DNA from: Hymenobacter sp. YC55
GTDB lineage: Bacteria; Bacteroidota; Bacteroidia; Cytophagales; Hymenobacteraceae
NCBI RefSeq assembly: GCF_029433095.1
Contig: NZ_JARNTX010000005.1
Coordinates: 124,001-188,000, forward strand
Length of the DNA stretch: 64,000 bases
Direction of reading: 5' to 3'
In this document: piece by piece, positions 25,611 through 34,774 of the stretch
Layout: each line of letters opens with the position of its first letter
How positions within the stretch are numbered: position 1 is the stretch's first letter
Notes under the pieces: generated by a model
Told to the model about the DNA's origin: nothing
What the model saw: only the letters and a program-made list of their open reading frames with translations
Database searches by the model: none
Translations under genes and position numbers: made by a program

Positions 25611-27221
25611 CTATTCTCCTTTGCCTTTGGCTAACTGCCCGAAGGGAATCACGCCGACCCGGGCGGCCCATTTATCGTAAAGGGCTGTCAGCTCCTGCAC
25701 CTTCTGAGGGTTTTGGGCGCTCAAATCGTTTAGCTCCGAGCGGTCCACGTCTGTATCGTATAGCTGCCACTTGTTAGCAGGAAAATCGGAGACCAGCTTC
25801 CACTTGCCTTGGCGCACGGCGCGGTTGCCTTCGTGCTCGAAAAACAACGCCTCGTGCCCCGCCCAAGATTTGCCTTTCAGCACCGGCACCAAGCTGATGC
25901 CTTCGGTGGGCGTAATAGGGTTGTTTTTAAACGTTTTCGGGTAGGGCACGCCGGCCAATTCCAGGCAGGTCGCCATCAGGTCGACGAGGTGGCCGGGCTG
26001 GGCCACAGAGCGGCCGGGCTGCACGATGCCGGGGCCGTAAGCAATGAAAGGGGTGGCCGTACCGCCTTCGTACTCCCAGTGCTTGAAAAGGCGGAAGGGC
26101 GAGTTGCTGACTGAGGCCCCCGAAAATTCATAGGACGTAAACGAGGTAGGGTCGCTGGCCGGCTTGCGGCTGGCTTCCAAAATCTCTGGTCGGAAGCCAG
26201 GGCCCTTGATGCTCTCATTGCTGCCGCCGTTATCGGATAGGAACATAATCACCGTGTTCTGGTCTTGGCCTAGCTCCCGCAGCGTCTGGCGCAACCGCCC
26301 AATGTTTTGGTCCATCCGGTCTATCATGGCGGCGTAAACGGCCATCTTGGTGTCCCACTGCTCTTTCTCTTCTTGGCTCAGCGTTTCCCAGGCGGGCACG
26401 TTCGAGTCGCGGGGAGAAAGGCGGGTGCTGGCGTTGAGGATGCCGAGCTGCTTCAAGCGCTGGAAACGCTCTTCGCGCAGCTTGTCCCAACCCGCCATGT
26501 ACTTGCCTTTGTATTTGGCAATATCCTCGGGCAGGGCGTGCAAGGGCCAGTGTGGGGCCTGGTACGCCATGTACAGAAAGAACGGCTTCCCTGAAGGCTT
26601 GCTGTCTTTCAGGAACTTGATGGCGTAGTCGGTGTAGGCATCCGTGGAGTAGTAGCCGGGGCCGGGCGTGTAGGGCTTGCCATCGAGGGTGATGGTAAGC
26701 TTTTGGTTGGGGCGGTACGGGCGGTTTTCGAAGTAGCTGTTGGCGCCGTCAATCAAACCGAAGTAGTGGTCAAAGCCGCGCTGGGTGGGCCAATGCTCGG
26801 GAGCCTGCCCTACATGCCACTTGCCGCCCATAAACGTGTTGTAGCCGCCGCCTTTCAGAGCTTCGGCAATCGTGACGCAGTTGTTGTTTAGGTAGCCCTG
26901 GTAGGCAGGCTGGGGGCGCGTATTCATCATATCCCCTACCCCCGCCTGATGTTGGTAGAGGCCGGTCAGCAGCGAGGCCCGGCTCGGACAGCAGCGCGAC
27001 GCATTATAGAACTGCGTCATTTTCAGTCCTTCGCGCGCCATGGCATCCAGGTTCGGCGTCTGCGTGGTCGAGCCAAAGCAGCCGATGTCGGCGTAGCCCA
27101 TATCATCGGCTAGAATGATGATGACGTTGGGCTGCTTTGGTTGAGGGCGAGCCGGCATAAGGCTCAGGAACAGCCCGGCCAGTGGTAATAGGATCAGCAA
27201 ACTTCCTTTCTTACGCCTCAT
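25611..27221 (-). CDS. Secreted arylsulfatase-type sulfatase
   Basis: 536 residues from ATG 27221 (MRRKKGSLLILLPLAGLFLS), with a signal peptide. Sulfatase S1 features: NVIIILADDMGYADIGCFGS (metal Asp pair D39, D40), the formylglycine motif C77-C-P-S-R81, GKWHVG, and the second metal site FLSDNGGSNE. C77 is the residue expected to be converted to formylglycine by a maturase, which is not in the window. It removes sulfate esters from polysaccharides or aryl compounds in the periplasm. It stands alone, without SusC/D or glycoside hydrolases on its strand, so the substrate is open. The doubled Cys (C77, C78) is less common than C-T or C-S. Confidence 0.95.
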   Translation of the reverse strand: MRRKKGSLLILLPLAGLFLSLMPARPQPKQPNVIIILADDMGYADIGCFGSTTQTPNLDAMAREGLKMTQFYNASRCCPSRASLLTGLYQHQAGVGDMMNTRPQPAYQGYLNNNCVTIAEALKGGGYNTFMGGKWHVGQAPEHWPTQRGFDHYFGLIDGANSYFENRPYRPNQKLTITLDGKPYTPGPGYYSTDAYTDYAIKFLKDSKPSGKPFFLYMAYQAPHWPLHALPEDIAKYKGKYMAGWDKLREERFQRLKQLGILNASTRLSPRDSNVPAWETLSQEEKEQWDTKMAVYAAMIDRMDQNIGRLRQTLRELGQDQNTVIMFLSDNGGSNESIKGPGFRPEILEASRKPASDPTSFTSYEFSGASVSNSPFRLFKHWEYEGGTATPFIAYGPGIVQPGRSVAQPGHLVDLMATCLELAGVPYPKTFKNNPITPTEGISLVPVLKGKSWAGHEALFFEHEGNRAVRQGKWKLVSDFPANKWQLYDTDVDRSELNDLSAQNPQKVQELTALYDKWAARVGVIPFGQLAKGKGE

Positions 27222-27469
27222 CTGTCTTGCTTTTTTCTGCGTGAACACTGCAGTGGTCAAGCTCGCAAAAGCAAAACTGGCCCGCAACCTGTACCTACCT
27301 GTCCGAGGGCGGGCCGCGCCTACTTCTCCTCCATCTGTATGCCCCAGGGGTAAGTTGCACTTGCTGATTGGCAATGGAGTGCAAAGACACGACACTAACC
27401 TACGACGACCTTCAGTTCCATCTTAAGGTTAAACTACCGGTTCAATAGGCAATTTTCACAGTGTCGGAA

Positions 27470-27575
27470 GCTGTAGCGCGAAGCCTTTGCTTCGCGCATC
27501 GTAGAACTAGCAGGACCATATCGTCGCAACAATTGTCGTTCAACGATGCGCGAAGCAAAGGCTTCGCGCTACAGC
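27470..27575. repeat. Palindromic repeat element with 33-bp perfect arms
   Basis: GCTGTAGCGCGAAGCCTTTG at 27470 begins a 33-bp arm (27470-27502) that returns perfectly inverted at 27543-27575 after 40 bp. Each arm can also fold on itself (GCGCGAAG/CTTCGCGC). It lies in the 551-bp gap between the sulfatase start and the SDR gene. It resembles a REP/MITE-like unit; no transposase is nearby. Confidence 0.8.
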
Positions 27576-27681
27576 CAATAAAGCAACCTCAGCAACGACG
27601 AGACCCAATATGTTACGCTTCTACACACTACGGCATTCTACTAGATATAACACTTCTAGACACCTGTTTACGACAACAAAA

Positions 27682-27746
27682 AAGGCTCATTGTGGCCAGC
27701 AAAGGACACCTACTTTAGATGTTCTTTGCTGGCCACAATGAGCCTT
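27682..27746 (-). terminator. Terminator after the SDR gene
   Basis: Perfect 23-bp arms starting AAGGCTCATTGTGGCCAGCA at 27682 and returning at 27724-27746, with a 19-base loop. On the minus strand the stem is followed by TTTTTTGTTG, a good T tract. It lies 27 bp past the SDR stop. Confidence 0.88.
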
Positions 27747-27772
27747 GTTACAGCTTGCTTGAGTTGGTTAAC

Positions 27773-28651
27773 TCAGCCGCCTTTCGGCATGCCGCCTGTT
27801 ACTTCCAGCAAGCTACCGGTTGAGTAGCTACCATCCTGGGAAGCAAAGTACACGTAGGCGGGAGCCAGTTCTTCTGGCTGGCCGGGGCGGCCCAGCATGG
27901 TTTCGTCACCGAATTTTTTCAGGTCTTCTTTCAGCATGGTACCCGGAATGAGCGGCGTCCAGATGGGGCCCGGCAGCACGGCATTCACCCGGATTTTCTT
28001 TTCGCCCAGATAAGCAGCTAAGCTCTTAGTGAAGATGTGAATAGCGGCCTTCGTGGAAGCGTAGTCAATCTGGTGCTTGTTGCCGACAATGCCGGCAATG
28101 CTGCCCGTATTGATGATAGAGTCGCCCTCGTTCATGTACGGCAGCACCGACTGCGCCATGAAGATGTACCCCTTGATGTTGGTATCGAAGGTGCGGTGGA
28201 TGTTTTCCTCGGGGATTGTTTCGAAACTTTCGTATCCTTGCTGGTAGGCCGCATTATTCACCAGGATGTTGATAGCCCCTAGCTCGGCGTTGGTTCGGCG
28301 GGCAGCCTCGCGGCAGGCTTCGCCCGAACGCACATCGGCTTGAATGGCCAGGAACTTGCGTCCCTGCGCTTCCACGGCTTTGCCTACCACGGCGGCATCT
28401 TCGGCATTGGTTTGATAGACTACGGCAATATCTGCGCCCTCCATAGCGAAGGCAAGGGCCACGGCCCGCCCGATGCCTGAGTCGCCGCCCGTAATCAGGG
28501 CTACTTTCCCCTTGAGCTTGCCGGCGGGCAGGTAGCTCGACATATCCCAATCGGGCTGCTCTTTCATGTCCGCCTCGCTCGTGGGATACGGCATCGGCTT
28601 GGGGTTGATTTCGCTATTGGTTGGCCGTGGTTCGTTTTGGTCGGTTGTCAT
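27773..28651 (-). CDS. SDR-family oxidoreductase
   Basis: 292 residues, a classical short-chain dehydrogenase with a longer N-terminus (MTTDQNEPRPTNSEINPKPM) as in the YhdF/YhxC 'general stress' group. NAD(P) site TGGDSGIGRAVA, NNAAYQQGYES, catalytic NTGSIAG Ser and YASTKAA (Tyr and Lys), and GPIWTPLIP. It reduces or oxidises a small alcohol or carbonyl in the cytoplasm; the substrate is unknown. It is followed by a strong terminator. It lies 87 bp after a GH15 hydrolase gene on the same strand, so the two may share a transcript. Confidence 0.94.
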   Translation of the reverse strand: MTTDQNEPRPTNSEINPKPMPYPTSEADMKEQPDWDMSSYLPAGKLKGKVALITGGDSGIGRAVALAFAMEGADIAVVYQTNAEDAAVVGKAVEAQGRKFLAIQADVRSGEACREAARRTNAELGAINILVNNAAYQQGYESFETIPEENIHRTFDTNIKGYIFMAQSVLPYMNEGDSIINTGSIAGIVGNKHQIDYASTKAAIHIFTKSLAAYLGEKKIRVNAVLPGPIWTPLIPGTMLKEDLKKFGDETMLGRPGQPEELAPAYVYFASQDGSYSTGSLLEVTGGMPKGG

Positions 28652-28738
28652 AGGTTTGGAAGGCTTGTTTAGAGAAAGAATACGGGGAACCCACCGAGCT
28701 GGCTGGCAAACCCCAAAAGTTGTTGCGTTACACTTCTG

Positions 28739-30559
28739 CTACTTCTGGCGGGGCTGCGCGCTAGCCTCTGCTACGCCTCGAGCTTCGTCGGTCGAGGGCG
28801 GCCGACTGGCGTGCACGCGGCTGTCGTGGCCGGCTTGCTCTTGCTTGAGGCCATTTACGGCACAGATAAACGACGAGTGCACGAAAGTCTGAGGAAAGTT
28901 GCCGAGCATCTGCGCCCCACTATCCACGCCAGCTTCCTCCGCGAAAAAGCCTAGGTCGTTCTGGTAGCGCAGCACGGCATCCAAAATCTGACGGGCTTTG
29001 TCGAGGTTGCCGGCTACGGCATAGTAATGCGCCATCCAGCAGGTGCCCGCTAGAAAAGCGCCTTCTTGGTGCGAATCAAATTCTTCGAGCCGGCGCCAGT
29101 ACAAGTTGTCGCGGCTCCAGTGCTGCTCAATTTCGCGAATGGTAGCCAGCATTTCCGGGCTGTCGGGGGCGCAATACGTCCAAAGTGGGAACTGCACCGC
29201 CGTGATGTCCACTTCCTGCGAACCCGCATACACGGCATACGCCCCGGATTCGGTTAGGCAATGCTGGTCGACAAAAGTTCTAATCTCGTCGGCGGCTTGC
29301 CGCCACCGCTCTGCTTGCTCAAGGGTGTCAGCATAGTCGGCAATAAACTGTAAGCCCCGAGCGGCCAACACTTTCGATGACGTGTACGGTTTGGTAGCGC
29401 CTTCTTCCCAGATGCCGTTGTCGTCGCGCGCCCAGTTCTCGGCCAGAAAATCGGCCACTTGCGCTACCATCTCCCACTCCTTTTTCTCGCCGAACCGGTC
29501 GTACAGCAGTTTGGCGGCCAGCAGCACGTTGGCATGGGCGTCGAGCTGCAACTGGTGGGTAGCAGTGTTGCCTACCAATACGGGCTGGCTGTGCTCGTAG
29601 CCGGCCAGGGCTAGTTCGCGGGGACTGATTGGCTTCGTTTTGTCGACGGCATAGAAGGGCGTGAGTTGCACCTGCTGGTTTTCGCGGCGAGCGTGGGCCA
29701 GAAACTCGATAAAGCTTTTCTCGGGCTGCCCCACGGCATCAAGCTGGAGTAGCGCACTCACAATGAGGCTCACGTCGCGCATCCACACGTAGCGGTAGTC
29801 GTAGTTGCGCTGCCCGCCGGGCACTTCCGGCAACGACGTAGTAGCCGCCGCAATAATGCCGCCCGTCTCTTGATAGGTCAGCTGCTGCACAGCCCGAATC
29901 GAGTCAAGCACCGGCTGCTCGTAAGGCCCTTCGTAGGGCAACAAGGCCGCCAGCTTGCGCCAACCTTGCAGCGTGTGCTGCCGTGAAGCAACCAAGCGCG
30001 CCTCCGAAAGCTCGGGCACAACCGCTCCCGTTTCCGTCAACACCGCCCATCCCGACTCGCCCGCAGGCACCGTAAATACCAGCGTGTCCGCAACTTGCCG
30101 TACTGGGTGGGAAGCCTTGAGCCACAGCCCTAGCTCAGGAAAGTGCACGGTAGTATCCGTGGGTCCCAACTCGGCCGCAGTAGCATGAAGCCCGTATTCC
30201 GGGCGGAGCCGGAGCGTTACGGTGAGCGGAGCCGGCGCCACCGAAAACTGTCGGCACAACCCAGTGAAATTCTCATCGAGCGGCATCCAGTCTGTTATGC
30301 GGAAAGGCTGGCCAGCAACCGTAAACTCGGTGGTTAGAATGCTGCTCCGCTCGATGTACGCACGGCCCACAAACTGCTGGTCGGCTCCGGCAACCGACCA
30401 GTAGCCGCCTTGCTCGGCATCGAGCAGCAACGACAAGACGGCGCTGCTATCAAAGCGCTGCGGACAGTACCAACAAAGGGTACCTTGCTCGTCTAGTAAA
30501 GCGCACGTATGCCGGTCACTGACAACGGCCAGCGCGTGAATAGCGGGTTGTTTTATCAT
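28739..30559 (-). CDS. Glycoside hydrolase family 15 (glucoamylase/trehalase-like)
   Basis: 606 residues from ATG 30559 (MIKQPAIHALAVVSDRHTCA). The N-terminal beta-sandwich is followed by the (alpha/alpha)6 barrel, shown by NYDYRYVWMRDVSLIVSALL, the catalytic-region NWARDDNGIWEEGATKPYTS and, near the end, FLAGTCWMAHYYAVAGNLDKA and LGNFPQTFVHSSFI. GH15 enzymes release glucose from alpha-glucans or split trehalose by inversion. There is no signal peptide, so it acts in the cytoplasm, favouring trehalose, glycogen or imported maltodextrin. It is downstream of a weak hairpin (30637-30659) and upstream of the SDR gene. Confidence 0.93.
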   Translation of the reverse strand: MIKQPAIHALAVVSDRHTCALLDEQGTLCWYCPQRFDSSAVLSLLLDAEQGGYWSVAGADQQFVGRAYIERSSILTTEFTVAGQPFRITDWMPLDENFTGLCRQFSVAPAPLTVTLRLRPEYGLHATAAELGPTDTTVHFPELGLWLKASHPVRQVADTLVFTVPAGESGWAVLTETGAVVPELSEARLVASRQHTLQGWRKLAALLPYEGPYEQPVLDSIRAVQQLTYQETGGIIAAATTSLPEVPGGQRNYDYRYVWMRDVSLIVSALLQLDAVGQPEKSFIEFLAHARRENQQVQLTPFYAVDKTKPISPRELALAGYEHSQPVLVGNTATHQLQLDAHANVLLAAKLLYDRFGEKKEWEMVAQVADFLAENWARDDNGIWEEGATKPYTSSKVLAARGLQFIADYADTLEQAERWRQAADEIRTFVDQHCLTESGAYAVYAGSQEVDITAVQFPLWTYCAPDSPEMLATIREIEQHWSRDNLYWRRLEEFDSHQEGAFLAGTCWMAHYYAVAGNLDKARQILDAVLRYQNDLGFFAEEAGVDSGAQMLGNFPQTFVHSSFICAVNGLKQEQAGHDSRVHASRPPSTDEARGVAEASAQPRQK

Positions 30560-30636
30560 GGTTTCTGCTAGTCCAGCGGCGTAGTGCACATAAGTACCAA
30601 CGGCCGCTAGCTAAGCAGTACGTACACTCGATGCAG

Positions 30637-30659
30637 TAGGCTGTGCTAAGCACAGCCTA
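30637..30659 (-). terminator. Short hairpin between the PLP enzyme and GH15 genes
   Basis: Arms TAGGCTGTGC / GCACAGCCTA with a 3-base loop, 121 bp past the desulfhydrase-like stop. There is no T tract; it is a possible terminator or a small palindromic repeat. Confidence 0.4.
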
Positions 30660-30779
30660 TCGTGCCACCCAAGAGCTTGACCTACCGGATTTCGCCTGCT
30701 ATTCCACTAGCCCATATAACTTACTCCACTTGGTAAGTTGCCACCACAAAACCGCAAGAAAGCGCTGAAGCCTAGCACA

Positions 30780-31787
30780 CTAGAAAGCCGAGCGGTAGGC
30801 AAACAAGCCGGGCAGCCCGCCAGTCATCAAAAACAGGATAGATGCTCCTGGTTGATAGTGCTGCGAACGAATGTCGTGTAGGAGTCCGGCAAATGCTTTG
30901 CCGCCATACACGGGGTCCAGCAACAGGCCTTCCGTCCGGGCCAGGAGCTGCACGGCTTCCTTCATTTCTTCGGTAGGAATGCCGTAGCCCTCGCCTAGGT
31001 GCTCGCCATCGAGCAGGATCTGAGGGTGCAGGTGACTGGTTTCAAGCAAGGCGAGCGTGTCTGCAACTTTCTGCTCGGTGGTAGTTTGAGCTTGGCTCAG
31101 GGACGCGAGTACCGTGTAGGACTTCACGCGGTGGGCGTGGCCTTCCAGCAAAGCAAAACCCGCGGCCAGGCCGGCGTGTGTGCCACCGCTACCATTGGGA
31201 ACAATCAGCTGGGTGAAGTCGAGTTGCATGGCGGTTGCCTGGGCAGCAATTTCCCAGGCGCAGGCAACGTAGCCTAGGCAGCCCAGGGGGCTAGATCCGC
31301 CCAGCGGACAAACGTACACCCGCCGCCCCTGGACTCTGAGTTCTTCTGCCCGGGCTTCGGCATAGGCCAGCGCATCCGCCTCGCCCGGCAGATCGTGCAG
31401 TGTAGCGCCGAGTAGCTCGTCCAGTAAAATGTTGCCGTTGTGTTGATACGCTTCGTCGTGCCGGGGCACGTTGCGCGTAAGCACTAGCTCGCAGGCTAAG
31501 CCTGCCCGCGCCGCGGCAGCGGCCGTTAGGCGGGCATGGTTGGATTGCCGTCCACCCACCGTGATAATGGTGTCGGCCCCAAGCGCCAGGGCTTCGCCGA
31601 GCAGGTACTCTAGCTTGCGCAGCTTGTTGCCACCGCCACCTAGCCCCATCAAGTCGTCGCGCTTAACGAAGAGGTTCACGCCTAGCTGCTGGCTTAACCG
31701 GGGCAGCGGCTGAATGGGAGTAGCCCCCTCTAGCAGAGAAAAGCGCGGGATATTGGCTAGCTGAGTTGGCAACTGATGAGAAACCAT
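30780..31787 (-). CDS. D-cysteine desulfhydrase/ACC deaminase-family PLP enzyme
   Basis: 335 residues. Fold type II PLP enzyme with FVKRDDLMGLGGGGNKLRKL (PLP lysine K55), VGGRQSNHARLTAAAAARAG, a phosphate-binding loop PNGSGGTHAGLAAG and EGLLLDPVYGGKAFAGLL. It matches DcyD, which degrades D-cysteine to pyruvate, H2S and ammonia, and overlaps in sequence with ACC deaminase; discriminating residues were not checked. It acts in the cytoplasm. It is the first gene downstream of the GH2/GH30 PUL on the same strand but 176 bp away, with no clear functional link. Confidence 0.9.
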   Translation of the reverse strand: MVSHQLPTQLANIPRFSLLEGATPIQPLPRLSQQLGVNLFVKRDDLMGLGGGGNKLRKLEYLLGEALALGADTIITVGGRQSNHARLTAAAAARAGLACELVLTRNVPRHDEAYQHNGNILLDELLGATLHDLPGEADALAYAEARAEELRVQGRRVYVCPLGGSSPLGCLGYVACAWEIAAQATAMQLDFTQLIVPNGSGGTHAGLAAGFALLEGHAHRVKSYTVLASLSQAQTTTEQKVADTLALLETSHLHPQILLDGEHLGEGYGIPTEEMKEAVQLLARTEGLLLDPVYGGKAFAGLLHDIRSQHYQPGASILFLMTGGLPGLFAYRSAF

Positions 31788-31963
31788 GCGCGAATTTGAC
31801 TGGGAGAACTGTAAGAAAACTGTCTTGGCTGCGAGTTAGCACTTTTGCAGCCCACAACGGCGGGCACATCATCTAGCGGCAGCTAGCACTGCCGTTCAAG
31901 ATATTCTTACAGAACGCGCCTGCCTCTACCTTGCTTCTCTGGCGAACCTAAAGCCACTGAGGG

Positions 31964-34657
31964 TTAGTAACTTCGCTTTACTTGCAGGCCATTTAGAAAT
32001 GCTTCGCCGGCCTGAGCAGTGAAGTCGATGATGATGCCCTTACCGCCACTGGCAGTGACGGGCACCTTGAAGCTAGCCGCTTGCAAAGGCCGCAGGTAGG
32101 CGTCGGTGCTTAAGTTGGGCAGTATGGGCTGGCCGTTGAGTAGTACCGTGAATGACCGCGCAGCCGGGGCGGCAGAGCCACTTTCTGCTTTTTCACCGGC
32201 TAGGTTGTAGGCTAGCTGTTCGGTGGCGGGAACGGCTTCGAGTTCAGCGAAATGCAGCGTCACCTCGTATTGGCCATCGGGCACGTCCAGCCGGAATTGC
32301 TTAAGTCCTTGCCGCTGGGTTTCGTAGATGGCGTCGTAGTCCGTGCCGAGGATGTCACGGTCGGAGCCGTAGGGCAGCCGGTCGCCGGGCAGCTTATAGA
32401 CGTGGCCGCCCACGTAGCCCCAGCTGCCGGGGGTATAGGGCTGCTCGGGCACCCACACTTGGTGTAGCCGATCATCGGTGAAGGTGCGCTCGTCGCCGAG
32501 GCTTACGTTGAACTCAGTGAATGGCTGGTCAGCGGAAGCTAACCGGGGAGGGAGAAGCTGGAACTCGATATCGGTTTGGTCCTCTATAGCTTGCCCCGGA
32601 GCCTGCGCCCGCAACTGATTGAGGCCGTTGCCGAAGGGCACCATGAAGCGCGCTACTCCAAACACAGCGGGCTTGGTACCTAAGTCGCGGCCATTAAGCT
32701 GCAAGCGCACAGTAGGCTGGTTGGTGTACACCTCTACTAGCTGGCGGCAGTAGAGAGAATCGGGCCCGGCAGCAGGTCCGGCGCGTAAGGTCCAGGCGCG
32801 GGAGCCAATGCGCAGCACCGGCGTGCGGAGCAAGTGGGCCTGGTAAAACCAGTAGGTGTCCTTGGGTTGCCGGTCGCCGGTCAGCAAACTTTTGTTGTTG
32901 ATGTGGGGCACCGCTTCCTGCCGGGTTTCGGAGTTGAATTCAGCTAAGTTCCAGACCGCGCAACCAGCCACAAACGGCCGATCCAGGATAGCTTTCAAGT
33001 AAAATTCGTGGTAACGGTTGGCATACTCCATCGACTTGTCGAAGCGCTTGGGCACCGCGGCATGCAGGCGCACGTCGCAATCGGCGCCGTATTCGGTTAC
33101 TAGCAACGGCTTGTCGGGCAGCTCTTTGCGGTGGCGGTCGAGGAAATCGGGGAAGCCTTGCAAGTCGGGCGAGTACCAGCCGGGGTAGAGGTTCCAGCCG
33201 ATGACTTGCGGAATAGCGGTGAGGCCGGCTTGTTGGTAGAGGTTGAGGTCGCCGTGGCACACCAGCATGGTGGCGCGGGCGGGGTCTTCGTGTCGGGTTA
33301 AGCTGTCGAGCTGCCGGGCCAGGGTGGCTACCCGGCGCAAATAGGCGCGGCCGGGCTCGTTGTCGCGCTTAATGCCGGCGGGCAGCCGCAGCAGCACCTC
33401 GTTCATGTAGGCCCAAATGATAACGCTCGGGTGGTTGCCGTTCTGCCGTATCATCTCGGTTTGCATGATCCGGCAATTCTGAAAGAAGGCTTCCGAGTCG
33501 GTAATGGCATTAACGATGGGAATCTCAACGGAAGCCAGAATACCTAGCCGGTCGCAGGCCGCTAGCACGGCGGGGTCGTGAGGGTAGTGCGACACCCGCA
33601 GAAAATTGCCGCCCATTTGCTTGAGCAGCTGTACGTCGCGCTCGGCCAGGGCGGTAGGCAAGGCGTTGCCTAAGCCAGGATAGTCTTGGTGCCGATTGGT
33701 GCCGATCAGCTTCAGCGGCTGGCCGTTCAGGAAAAAGCCGGTGGCCGCGTCGAAGCGAAACCAACGCAACCCTACGGGGCTGCTTACTTCGTCGAGTGGG
33801 GTGTTGCCCTCAAGCACCTGGGTTACGGTGCGGTACAGGTACGGGTCGTCGGGGGTCCACAAGTGGGGCTGACGCACGCTAGGCAATGCCAGGCGAAACG
33901 CCTGCGCCTGGCCGGCTTTCAGGTTTAAGCGCGTCTGCTGCCGGGCTACCAGCTGGCCAGCACGGTCGAGCAACTGGGTTTGTACCGTAACGCGGCGCGT
34001 GGTAGCAGCCTCGTTGGTGAGCGTGCCCGCCACCACCACGGCCGCCGCCGTGGCCGATACGGTGGGCGTGGTGGTGAATACCCCGTCGGAAGCGTGGTTG
34101 CTGAGGTCGAAATGCACGGGCTCGGCGGCCACCAGGTACACGTCGCGGTAGAGGCCCCCGTAGAATGTGAAGTCGGCCGTTAGCGGCGGAATATCAGGGT
34201 TGTAGCGGTTGGTGAGCTTCACCACCACCTCGGCCTTTGTTGGCTTGGTGCCGCTGAAGGTTAGGAACTTACTGATAGGAAAGCTGAACGCTGTGTAGCC
34301 ACCCACGTGGCGCCCGGCCAGCTGACCGTTCACATACACCTCGGCTTCCTGATTGGCCCCCTCGAAGCGCAGAAACACGCGGCGGCGCTGCCAATCGGCG
34401 GGCACGGTGAGCGTCTTCTTGTAGCTGCCAACTCCTCGATAGTAGCCCGGCTCATCGTCGAGAACGTCGGTAGCATTCCAGGTGTGGGGCAAGGACACTT
34501 TTTCCCACCCATCCGAACTCGTGGTTGCTTCCCCTTTGCGAAACAGCCAGTCGGAACTGATGGATTGCACGAGGCGCTGGGCGCTTGCCGGAACAGCTAG
34601 CAGCAGGAGCAGGCCAAGCTGTAGGCGGCGCGACCAAGAGAATAAAAGCTTGCTCAT
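31964..34657 (-). CDS. Glycoside hydrolase family 2 with C-terminal malectin-like domain
   Basis: 897 residues from ATG 34657 (MSKLLFSWSRRLQLGLLLLL, signal peptide to ASAQ). GH2 order: sugar-binding sandwich (WEKVSLPHTWNATDV, YYRGVGSYKKTL), immunoglobulin-like domain, TIM barrel with acid/base Glu in IIWAYMNEVLL and nucleophile Glu in PLLVTEYGADC. About 170 C-terminal residues (FNVSLGDERTFTDDRL, YGSDRDILGTDYDAIYETQR) form a malectin-like carbohydrate-binding domain. Activity could be beta-galactosidase, beta-glucuronidase or beta-mannosidase; the family alone does not decide. It is the last gene of the GH30 PUL, in the periplasm, and probably trims oligosaccharides released by the GH30 enzymes. 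Confidence 0.94.
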   Translation of the reverse strand: MSKLLFSWSRRLQLGLLLLLAVPASAQRLVQSISSDWLFRKGEATTSSDGWEKVSLPHTWNATDVLDDEPGYYRGVGSYKKTLTVPADWQRRRVFLRFEGANQEAEVYVNGQLAGRHVGGYTAFSFPISKFLTFSGTKPTKAEVVVKLTNRYNPDIPPLTADFTFYGGLYRDVYLVAAEPVHFDLSNHASDGVFTTTPTVSATAAAVVVAGTLTNEAATTRRVTVQTQLLDRAGQLVARQQTRLNLKAGQAQAFRLALPSVRQPHLWTPDDPYLYRTVTQVLEGNTPLDEVSSPVGLRWFRFDAATGFFLNGQPLKLIGTNRHQDYPGLGNALPTALAERDVQLLKQMGGNFLRVSHYPHDPAVLAACDRLGILASVEIPIVNAITDSEAFFQNCRIMQTEMIRQNGNHPSVIIWAYMNEVLLRLPAGIKRDNEPGRAYLRRVATLARQLDSLTRHEDPARATMLVCHGDLNLYQQAGLTAIPQVIGWNLYPGWYSPDLQGFPDFLDRHRKELPDKPLLVTEYGADCDVRLHAAVPKRFDKSMEYANRYHEFYLKAILDRPFVAGCAVWNLAEFNSETRQEAVPHINNKSLLTGDRQPKDTYWFYQAHLLRTPVLRIGSRAWTLRAGPAAGPDSLYCRQLVEVYTNQPTVRLQLNGRDLGTKPAVFGVARFMVPFGNGLNQLRAQAPGQAIEDQTDIEFQLLPPRLASADQPFTEFNVSLGDERTFTDDRLHQVWVPEQPYTPGSWGYVGGHVYKLPGDRLPYGSDRDILGTDYDAIYETQRQGLKQFRLDVPDGQYEVTLHFAELEAVPATEQLAYNLAGEKAESGSAAPAARSFTVLLNGQPILPNLSTDAYLRPLQAASFKVPVTASGGKGIIIDFTAQAGEAFLNGLQVKRSY

Positions 34658-34697
34658 AAGGAAAGGTACCACTCGGGGCCAGACTAGTATAGCACAA

Positions 34698-34730
34698 CCG
34701 CCGACACGGCTTAAGCGTCCGTGCCGGCGG
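34698..34730 (-). terminator. GC-rich intercistronic hairpin before GH2
   Basis: Arms CCGCCGACACGG and CCGTGCCGGCGG pair with one wobble/mismatch around a nine-base loop. It sits 44 bp past the stop of the third GH30 gene. No T run follows; it may attenuate or stabilise the PUL transcript rather than end it. Confidence 0.45.
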
Positions 34731-34774
34731 CGTGCGCGTTTGACAAAACAGGTGCGCTCGAAGTAGCTACCGCC

